From: Comamonas testosteroni
GTDB taxonomy: Bacteria; Pseudomonadota; Gammaproteobacteria; Burkholderiales; Burkholderiaceae_C
Direction: 5' to 3'
NCBI RefSeq assembly: GCF_000761245.1
Contig: NZ_AWOR01000099.1
Location: 1 to 64,000, forward strand
Length of the DNA: 64,000 nucleotides
Shown: piece by piece, positions 57,800-64,000 of the stretch
How positions within the stretch are numbered: position 1 is the first letter of the stretch
Layout of the letters: each line of letters begins with the position of its first letter
Notes under the pieces: model-generated
The model's database searches: none
What the model saw: only the letters and a program-made list of their open reading frames with translations
Told to the model about the DNA's origin: nothing
Translations under genes and position numbers: made by a program

Positions 57800-60703
57800 T
57801 CAGTCTTCGTAGGCGTCCATGGGCACGCAGCTGCAAAACAGATTGCGGTCACCATAGACGTTATCCACGCGGCCCACGGGGCTCCAATACTTGGCGCGGC
57901 GCAGGGCAGGCACGGGATAGGCGGCGGTTTCGCGGCTGTAGCCATGTTGCCAGTCCGCGGCCAGCAAGGCCTCTGCCGTATGGGGGGCGTTCTTGAGCGG
58001 GTTGTCATCCCGGGGCAGTCTGCCGGCCTCCACCTCGGCAATCTCGGCGCGGATGGCGATCATGGCCTCGATGAAGCGGTCCAGCTCATGCAGGCTTTCA
58101 CTCTCGGTCGGCTCCACCATCAGCGTGTTGGGCACGGGAAAGGACAGCGTGGGTGCATGGAAGCCGTAGTCGATCAGGCGTTTGGCCACGTCCTCGGCCA
58201 TCACGCCGCAGCTGTCCTTGAAGTGGCGCAGATCCACGATGCATTCATGGGCCACGTGACCATACTCGCCCGCGTAGAGCGTGGGGAAGTGGTCCTTGAG
58301 CCGCACGCTGATGTAGTTGGCGTTGAGTATGGCGGTCTCGGTCGCCAGTTTCAGGCCCGGCTCGCCCATCATGCGGATATACATCCAGCTGATCGGCAGA
58401 ACGGCGGCATTACCTAGAGGCGCTGCGCTGACGGCACCCACCTGGCGGACGTCGCCTGCAGTGGCATGCCCCGGCAGAAAGGGCACCAGATCTTCGACCA
58501 CGCACACGGGACCGACGCCCGGGCCGCCACCGCCGTGAGGGATGCAGAAGGTCTTGTGCAGGTTCAGATGGCTGACATCGCCGCCGAACTCGCCGGGCGC
58601 GGCAAGACCTACCAGGGCATTCATATTGGCCCCGTCCACATAGACGCGGCCGCCATGGCTGTGCACCAGCTGGCACAGCTCCTTGACCTCGGTCTCGAAC
58701 ACGCCGTGCGTGCTGGGGTAGGTGATCATGATGCAGGCCAGATTGGCGCTGTGCTTCTCACAGGCCAGCTTCAGATCCGCCATGTCCACGTTGCCGTTTT
58801 CGTCGCATTGGGTGACCACGACCTGCAGGCCCACCATTTGCGCGCTGGCCGGGTTGGTGCCGTGGGCGCTGCTGGGAATCAGGCAGATATTGCGGTGCGC
58901 CTCGCCGCGTGATTCATGGAAGGCCTTGATGGCCAGCAGACCTGCGTATTCACCCTGGCTGCCTGCATTGGGCTGCAGGCTGATGCCCGCGTAGCCCGTG
59001 GCCTGACACAGCCAGTCGCGCAACTGCTGGTCCAGCTCGGCATAGCCTTGCAGCTGGCTGGCGGGAGCAAACGGGTGGATGTCGGCGAACGCTGGCCAGG
59101 TGATGGGAATCATCTCGCTGGTGGCATTGAGCTTCATGGTGCAACTGCCCAGCGGGATCATGCTGCGGTCCAGGGCCAGGTCCTTGTCGCTGAGGCTGCG
59201 GATATAGCGCAGCATAGCGGTTTCGGAGTGGTGGGTGTTGAAGACCGGGTGGCTCAGATAGGTCGTGCTGCGCTGCAGGGATTCGGGGATCAGCGAGGTC
59301 GGGCCCTCGTCCATGGCCTCGATGGTGGGCAGAGCCTGGCCCTCCTGGGCAAAGATGCTCCAGATCAGCTCGACATCGGACCGGGTCGTGGTTTCGTCCA
59401 GGCTGATGCAGAGATATTCATTCCAGGCCTTGCGTAGATTGACCCCCCGGGATACGGCACGAGCCGCCAGGGCATCGGTCGCATCCCGGGTATGCAGACT
59501 CAGTGTGTCGAAGGCTGTGTCGTGGTGACGGGCGCTGAAGCCCAGCCGGGCCAGGCCCCGGCTCAGGATCGCCGTCAGGCGCGCTACCCGCTGGGCAATG
59601 CGCTTCAGTCCCTGGGGGCCGTGGTAGACGGCATACATGCTGGCGATCACGGCCGGCAGGACCTGGGCCGTACAGATATTGGACGTCGCCTTTTCGCGGC
59701 GGATATGCTGCTCACGTGTCTGCAGCGCGAGGCGATAGGCGGGCTTGCCATGCGCATCGACGCTGACGCCCACCAGGCGACCAGGCAGGCTGCGCTTGTA
59801 TTCGTCGCGGCAGGCCATGAAAGCTGCGTGCGGGCCGCCTGCGCCCATGGGCATGCCGAAGCGCTGGCTGTTGCCCACGACAATATCGGCATCCCATTGG
59901 CCGGGCGGTGTCAGCAGGGTCAGGGCCAGCAGGTCGGTTGCCACGATGGCGGCCGCCTGCTTGGCGTGAATGGCTTGCACATCGGCCTTCCAGTCCACGA
60001 TCCAGCCGCTGGAGGCCGGGTACTGGATGACGGCTGCAAACAGGTCGCCCGCCAGCGCGGCCTCCCACTCCTGCTGGCTGTTGGCGATCACCACTTCGAT
60101 GCCGATCGGCCGGGCGCGGGTCTCGATGACTTCAATCGTTTGCGGGTGCAGATCGCCGGCCAGCACGATGCGATGGCTTCTGGATTTGACAGAGCGCCTG
60201 GCCAGCGTCATGGCCTCTGCGGCTGCCGTGGCTTCGTCCAGCATCGAGGCATTGGCAATCGGCATGCCGGTCAGGTCGGTCACCATGGTCTGGAAGTTGA
60301 CCAGTGCCTCCATGCGTCCCTGTGAAATCTCGGCCTGGTAGGGGGTGTAGGCCGTGTACCAGGCGGGGTTTTCGAGGATGTTGCGCAGGATGACGCCCGG
60401 CGTGTGCGTGCCGTAGTAGCCCTGGCCGATAAAGCTCTTCAGAACCTGGTTCTTGCTGGCGATGGCCTTGAGTTCGGCCAGCGCGGCGGCTTCGGTAATC
60501 GGCGGCGGAAGATCCATGGGCCTGGCACGAGCGATGGAGTCGGGCATCACATCGCGAATCAAGGCGTCCAGCGAGGGCTTGCCGATGGCGGCCAGCATTT
60601 TTTGCTGCTCCTCGGCGTCCGGGCCTATGTGACGGGGGATGAATTCGTGGCTGTTTTCCAGCGCTTGCAGCGAAGCGACGGGGGCGGGAGGCGACATCAG
60701 CAT
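57800..60703 (-). CDS. gcvP: glycine dehydrogenase (decarboxylating), P-protein
   Basis: GcvP is the PLP enzyme that decarboxylates glycine and transfers the aminomethyl group to the lipoyl arm of GcvH. The 967-residue fused-type product (E. coli 957) has both homologous halves; the C-terminal half has the PLP lysine K717 in LHKTFCIPHGGGGPGVGP. The N-terminal half starts FIPRHIGPDAEEQQKML. ATG 60703 is chosen. Two small hairpins (60742-60783) and the unknown gene separate it from gcvH. Confidence 0.97.
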   Translation of the reverse strand: MLMSPPAPVASLQALENSHEFIPRHIGPDAEEQQKMLAAIGKPSLDALIRDVMPDSIARARPMDLPPPITEAAALAELKAIASKNQVLKSFIGQGYYGTHTPGVILRNILENPAWYTAYTPYQAEISQGRMEALVNFQTMVTDLTGMPIANASMLDEATAAAEAMTLARRSVKSRSHRIVLAGDLHPQTIEVIETRARPIGIEVVIANSQQEWEAALAGDLFAAVIQYPASSGWIVDWKADVQAIHAKQAAAIVATDLLALTLLTPPGQWDADIVVGNSQRFGMPMGAGGPHAAFMACRDEYKRSLPGRLVGVSVDAHGKPAYRLALQTREQHIRREKATSNICTAQVLPAVIASMYAVYHGPQGLKRIAQRVARLTAILSRGLARLGFSARHHDTAFDTLSLHTRDATDALAARAVSRGVNLRKAWNEYLCISLDETTTRSDVELIWSIFAQEGQALPTIEAMDEGPTSLIPESLQRSTTYLSHPVFNTHHSETAMLRYIRSLSDKDLALDRSMIPLGSCTMKLNATSEMIPITWPAFADIHPFAPASQLQGYAELDQQLRDWLCQATGYAGISLQPNAGSQGEYAGLLAIKAFHESRGEAHRNICLIPSSAHGTNPASAQMVGLQVVVTQCDENGNVDMADLKLACEKHSANLACIMITYPSTHGVFETEVKELCQLVHSHGGRVYVDGANMNALVGLAAPGEFGGDVSHLNLHKTFCIPHGGGGPGVGPVCVVEDLVPFLPGHATAGDVRQVGAVSAAPLGNAAVLPISWMYIRMMGEPGLKLATETAILNANYISVRLKDHFPTLYAGEYGHVAHECIVDLRHFKDSCGVMAEDVAKRLIDYGFHAPTLSFPVPNTLMVEPTESESLHELDRFIEAMIAIRAEIAEVEAGRLPRDDNPLKNAPHTAEALLAADWQHGYSRETAAYPVPALRRAKYWSPVGRVDNVYGDRNLFCSCVPMDAYED

Positions 60704-60741
60704 GGGAGGGACCTATTCTCAAATACTGTGACTGACGGTTT

Positions 60742-60783
60742 GCATGCCAGGCATGCGTGAATGCGGTATGCCTGAAGGCATAC
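60742..60783. other. two tandem palindromes upstream of gcvP
   Basis: GCATGCC/GGCATGC (60742-60748, 60750-60756) and GTATGCCT/AGGCATAC (60766-60773, 60776-60783) are perfect short stems in the 90-bp gap before gcvP. No T-run follows. Confidence 0.6.
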
Positions 60784-60793
60784 AGCCGGTGCT

Positions 60794-61345
60794 TCAAGCA
60801 GCGCTGACCTGTTCCAGCGCGGTGTTCATCAGGGCCAGGCGTTCGCTTTCCTGGTCGGCATATTCCCAATCGGGATATTTGCTGCGTGCCACCGTGTTCA
60901 GCCATTGCTGGCAGGCCAACGCAAGCAGGGCCTGCTTGTGCAGATCGGCATCGATGCGGCCTGCGATCTTGAGCTGACCAAAGGCGGTGGCCACGTGGGC
61001 GCGACAGACCGAGCGCAGATAGCTCTGGTTCATGTCGTCGCTGGCCAGCCATTGGGCCTTGGCCGCTTCGTCATGAGCCAGCATGTCCTGGGGCACGGGC
61101 AGATCCCAGTCGCTCAGTTGCTGACGCAGAAAGCGCAGGGTCTTGGCGGGCTTGCCGTCCGTCTGCTCCTGGTACCACTCTTCAAGTGCGGCCAGTGTGT
61201 CGCTGCCGTCATCGTTGCCGAAGGGGCTGAAGTCGTCACCGCAGTCGTAATAGAAGTCCTGGGCCGCGATGCGCGCAAAGGCCGGGTGACTGGTCTCGCG
61301 GGCGAGGCCGACGTCCGGATCGTCGAAATACAGAATGGTGCTCAT
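60794..61345 (-). CDS. unknown 183-residue protein inside the gcv operon
   Basis: I do not recognise this protein. From ATG 61345 it starts MSTILYFDDPDVGLARETSH, is acidic, and is mostly alpha-helical and soluble, with no signal peptide or transmembrane helix. Notable is a Cys/Asp-rich early stretch (FYYDCGDDFSPFGNDDG) and a second Cys in VCRAHVATAFG. It sits between gcvH and gcvP on the same strand, directly after a terminator-like hairpin and without visible ribosome site. This position suggests a role tied to glycine cleavage, but that is inference from context only. Confidence 0.7.
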   Translation of the reverse strand: MSTILYFDDPDVGLARETSHPAFARIAAQDFYYDCGDDFSPFGNDDGSDTLAALEEWYQEQTDGKPAKTLRFLRQQLSDWDLPVPQDMLAHDEAAKAQWLASDDMNQSYLRSVCRAHVATAFGQLKIAGRIDADLHKQALLALACQQWLNTVARSKYPDWEYADQESERLALMNTALEQVSAA

Positions 61346-61355
61346 GGCTGCATGC

Positions 61356-61385
61356 AAAAACGGCCTTCGCAATGCGAGGGCCGTT
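61356..61385 (-). terminator. terminator-like hairpin between gcvH and the unknown gene
   Basis: Twelve pairs close AACGGCCTTCGC (61359-61370) with GCGAGGGCCGTT (61374-61385) around a 3-base loop (one G-T pair); on the minus strand TTTTT follows. It ends about 10 bp before the unknown gene's ATG. Confidence 0.8.
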
Positions 61386-61392
61386 GATACGC

Positions 61393-61767
61393 TTAGTTGT
61401 CCTTGGCGAAATCGTTGTAGGCGGTCTCTTCCATCAGACCTTCGAGCTCGCCCACATTGCTCATCTTGACCTTGAAGAACCAGCCCGCAGCCAGCGGGTC
61501 GCTGTTGGCGAGCGACGGGTCATCGCGCAGGGCTTCGTTGACTTCGACGATCTCGCCGGTCACGGGCATGTAGACATCGGCAGCGGCCTTGACGGACTCG
61601 ACCACGCCAGCCACATCGCCGGCCTTGAAGGAGGATCCCACGGTAGGCAGGTCCACAAACACCACATCGCCCAGCGCATCCTGTGCGTGTACGGTGATGC
61701 CGACGATGGCGGCATTGGTGTCAGCGGCGTTGATCCACTCGTGTTCTTTGGAATACTTGATGCTCAT
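61393..61767 (-). CDS. gcvH: glycine cleavage system H protein
   Basis: GcvH is the lipoylated carrier of the aminomethyl intermediate between P, T and L proteins. The 124-residue product (E. coli 129) begins IKYSKEHEWI and has the lipoyl lysine K60 in GVVESVKAAADVY. It follows gcvT by 122 bp and is followed, past a terminator-like hairpin, by the unknown gene. Confidence 0.96.
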   Translation of the reverse strand: MSIKYSKEHEWINAADTNAAIVGITVHAQDALGDVVFVDLPTVGSSFKAGDVAGVVESVKAAADVYMPVTGEIVEVNEALRDDPSLANSDPLAAGWFFKVKMSNVGELEGLMEETAYNDFAKDN

Positions 61768-61889
61768 GGAAAGCTCCAGATGGGGGATTCAGGGGAATCG
61801 GGTGTTGTTTGAGAAAGGTCCAGCTCGCACTTTAGCGGTGTTCTGGCCGCTGTTTGGCAAACTGGCCCGTCTCATGCGCGGCGGCAGAC

Positions 61890-63026
61890 CTAGCCGCGGT
61901 AGTAGCGGGTGGGAACGAAGGGCGTGGCGACCACCTTCATGGGCACGGGCTTGCCGCGCACCATGGCGAAGATTTCCGTATCGATGGCGGCATAGTCGGG
62001 CTCGACATAGGCCAGCGCCACAGGCTGGTTGAGCGTGGGGCTGAGCAGACCGCTGGTGATGTGGCCGATATGCTGTCCGTCCATGTTTTCCAGCACGGCG
62101 GGCTCGCGCACGGGAATGCGCTCCAGCGCGATCAGACCCACGCGCTTGCGGCGCAGCGACTGAGGGTTCTGCAATTGCTCCAGCACGATGGCCGCACCGG
62201 GAAAACCGCCCTCGCGCTCGCCGCCGCTGCGGCGCACCTTCTGCATGGCCCAGTTCAGCGCGGCTTCCACCGGCGTGGTGCTGGTGTCTATGTCGTTGCC
62301 GTACAGGCAAAGTCCGGCTTCTAGGCGCAGCGAGTTGCGCGCGCCCAGACCGATGGGTGCCACCTCGGGCTGCGCCAGCAGAGCTTCGGCAAAGGCTTCG
62401 GCAGCTTCGCCGGGCAGGGAGATTTCAAAACCGTCCTCGCCCGTATAGCCGCTGCGCGTGATGTAGAGCGCATGGCCTTGCCAGTCGAAGTGATTGCCGG
62501 TCATGAAGACCAGTTGCGTCACACCGGGAATCAGACGCGAGAGCGCCGCAGCGGCTTGCGGGCCTTGCAGGGCCAGCAGGGCGCGCTCGGGCAGTGGGAC
62601 GACCTCGCAGCGGCTGGCGATGCTGCTCTTGATATGAACGATATCGGCCTCTTTGCAGGCACCGTTGACGATGAGGAACAGATCATCGCCGCGGTTGACG
62701 AACATCAGATCGTCCAGAATGCCGCCTTGCTCATTGAGCAGCAGGCCGTAGCGCTGCTTGTGCAGGCCCAGGTCCATGACATCGACGGGCATCAGCGATT
62801 CGAGCGCGGCAGCGGCATCGGGGCCGCGCAACAGCAGCTGGCCCATGTGCGAGACATCGAACAGGCCGGCGGCCTTGCGCGTGTGCAGATGCTCGGCCAT
62901 CAGGCCTTGAGGGTATTGCACGGGCATTGAGTAGCCGGCAAACGGCACCATGCGGGCACCCAGCTTCTGGTGCAGGGCAAACAGCGGCGTGGAACGCAGA
63001 TCGGAAGAAGTGGCAGCAGCAGTCAC
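61890..63026 (-). CDS. gcvT: aminomethyltransferase, glycine cleavage T protein
   Basis: GcvT transfers the methylene group to tetrahydrofolate and releases ammonia. The 378-residue product has the family opening FALHQKLGARMVPFAGYSMP, DVSHMGQ and GYTGEDGFE near the middle. I chose the GTG at 63026 (GGAG nine bases upstream); a TTG at 63032 is the alternative. It is the first gene after the tandem glycine riboswitch, so glycine should switch its expression on. Confidence 0.95.
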   Translation of the reverse strand: MTAAATSSDLRSTPLFALHQKLGARMVPFAGYSMPVQYPQGLMAEHLHTRKAAGLFDVSHMGQLLLRGPDAAAALESLMPVDVMDLGLHKQRYGLLLNEQGGILDDLMFVNRGDDLFLIVNGACKEADIVHIKSSIASRCEVVPLPERALLALQGPQAAAALSRLIPGVTQLVFMTGNHFDWQGHALYITRSGYTGEDGFEISLPGEAAEAFAEALLAQPEVAPIGLGARNSLRLEAGLCLYGNDIDTSTTPVEAALNWAMQKVRRSGGEREGGFPGAAIVLEQLQNPQSLRRKRVGLIALERIPVREPAVLENMDGQHIGHITSGLLSPTLNQPVALAYVEPDYAAIDTEIFAMVRGKPVPMKVVATPFVPTRYYRG

Positions 63027-63098
63027 AGGCAAGCGCTCCGGTGGTCAAAACCAAATGAGTGGCCATGCATGACTGAGCCATGCTTGGCGGGCTTGCCC

Positions 63099-63334
63099 TG
63101 CTGTCCGCTTTACCTGAGAGATTCACTGCACGCATTGCATCGGGCAGTTTGCTCCTTCGGTGGATGCCAGCGCACATACGAAATGACGGCCTGCATCTCT
63201 CTCCAGCAAGGGACGCTGCAGGTTTGCACACCTTGCAGCGCTTGTCAGTCCTTTTGCCTGAGCGTTTTGACACCGGGTGGGGCGTCTGCGCCTTCGGCGG
63301 TGCGAGGCAGCTTCAAGCTGCCGGCACTCTCTCC
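63099..63334 (-). promoter_or_regulatory. tandem glycine riboswitch
   Basis: Two glycine aptamers stand in tandem upstream of gcvT. Aptamer 1 runs from GGAGAGAG (63334-63327) to GGACTGACAAG (about 63251-63241), with CACCGAAGGCGCA missing only its typical CACC spacing, and CGCTCAGGCAAAAGGAC. Aptamer 2 runs from GGAGAGAG (63204-63197) to GCGGACAGCAG (63109-63099), with CCACCGAAGGAGCAA and CTCTCAGGTAAAGCGGAC. These are the family's conserved blocks. Glycine binding normally turns expression of gcv on. Confidence 0.95.
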
Positions 63335-63434
63335 TGACGTTGACGATTCTAGCGGTGGGCAGGGTGCCTGCACCACCGCAATGAATGGATTTTGGGGTTT
63401 TCGAGCACAGATCGTCGGAATTGAGCTTGCGCTT

Positions 63435-63992
63435 TCACTGCGGTTCCGTGTTCATGGTGGGCGTGCGAGGGACATCGACCTCTTGGCGTGGAAACACCAG
63501 TTGGTAGGGCTGCTCGAAGCAGGCCGTCACGGCCTGGCCCTGGCGCATGCCGGGCTTGAACTTCCAGCGTTCGAGCGAGCGCATGATGGACTTCACGATG
63601 CGGGGATCGGTATCGGCGGGCTGATAGGCCACACGGCCGAGCTGACCCTGAGCCGTGACTTCCAGGCGGAAGACCACCGTGGTTTCCAGCCCGTTTGGAA
63701 ACCAGTGGGCGCTGATGAAAGGCGTGGTGTGACGGCGTGGCCGGGGTTGCTGATCGAGCTGGGCGGGAGGTGTGCAATCTGCATTGATCCAGGCAGGCCA
63801 TTCCATGCTCTGTGGACGCTTTGGAGATGCCGCCGGGGCAGGTGTCAGCTCCGGCTTTGGGGAAACCGTGTCTGGTGTGTCGGCTCTCGCAAGCGGCTTG
63901 GGCTGGCTGTCATCAGGAAGGCTGGAGCAGGCGCCGAGCAGCAAGCTGAGCAGAGAAGCGGCGGCAAGGTGTGGGGTGCGCGTAAAGTCCAT
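63435..63992 (-). CDS. lipoprotein with a TonB-C-like domain
   Basis: This 185-residue product has a lipoprotein signal (lipobox LGAC, Cys22), a Pro/Lys-rich linker (about residues 25-60) and a C-terminal TonB/TolA-like domain (VTAQGQLGRVAYQPADTD ... SLERWKFKPGM). Such lone TonB_C-like lipoproteins are widespread but poorly understood; a role in energy transduction is a guess. The N-terminal helix is a lipoprotein signal, not the uncleaved anchor of TonB. Its stop is 93 bp beyond the riboswitch region, so it is probably a separate unit. Confidence 0.8.
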   Translation of the reverse strand: MDFTRTPHLAAASLLSLLLGACSSLPDDSQPKPLARADTPDTVSPKPELTPAPAASPKRPQSMEWPAWINADCTPPAQLDQQPRPRRHTTPFISAHWFPNGLETTVVFRLEVTAQGQLGRVAYQPADTDPRIVKSIMRSLERWKFKPGMRQGQAVTACFEQPYQLVFPRQEVDVPRTPTMNTEPQ

Positions 63993-64000
63993 GAGCGCAT

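Overview
The window reads as an ordinary chromosomal stretch of a high-GC betaproteobacterium of the family Comamonadaceae, most likely Comamonas. This is a judgement from protein sequences, gene order and short intergenic repeats; no database search was possible. The repertoire is that of an aerobic, metabolically versatile organism: selenocysteine formate dehydrogenase, TCA-cycle enzymes, a cytochrome o-type quinol oxidase, aromatic-acid catabolism, solute-binding proteins of the Bug type and a branched-chain amino acid ABC importer. No prophage, CRISPR array, plasmid function or complete insertion sequence is visible; only the extreme left edge looks like the end of an IS.

Region 1 (1-9.8 kb, minus strand) is a selenoprotein locus. 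In transcription order it holds fdoG (in-frame UGA with a bSECIS hairpin), fdoH, fdoI, fdhE, selA, selB and the tRNA-Sec gene selC. Everything needed to make and decode selenocysteine except selD sits next to the enzyme that uses it. Region 2 (9.8-18.1 kb) has an AI-2E-type permease, then sucA-sucB-lpdA (2-oxoglutarate dehydrogenase) and zapE.

Region 3 (18.2-30.8 kb) is housekeeping: an unknown coiled-coil exported protein, a PP2C phosphatase, a DinG/YoaA-type helicase, bamD, dnaE, clpS-clpA and two small membrane proteins, one with a Gln-tract microsatellite. Region 4 (31-38.3 kb, minus strand) is cyoABCD with a SURF1 gene, followed past a terminator by a RegB/RegA redox two-component pair. 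Region 5 (38.3-49.3 kb) holds an MFS transporter, a Bug protein with a divergent LysR regulator, a divergent IclR regulator and pobA, a 2OG-Fe(II) dioxygenase, a small lipoprotein, a universal stress protein with an FNR-like box, a hemerythrin, a second Bug protein and an SDR. Region 6 (49.4-57.6 kb, minus strand) is livK-livH-livM-livG-livF, a pseudouridine synthase and a soluble hybrid histidine kinase. Region 7 (57.7-63.4 kb, minus strand) is the glycine cleavage operon gcvT-gcvH-(unknown)-gcvP behind a tandem glycine riboswitch, then a TonB-C-like lipoprotein at the right edge.

The less explained observations are: a family of about 50-bp repeats scattered in intergenic gaps, all in one orientation; an unrecognised 183-residue protein inside the gcv operon, directly behind a terminator-like hairpin; a second terminator-like hairpin that abuts the start codon of a small lipoprotein gene; an overlapping inverted-repeat site upstream of cyoA; and an IS-like end just beyond the 3' end of selC.
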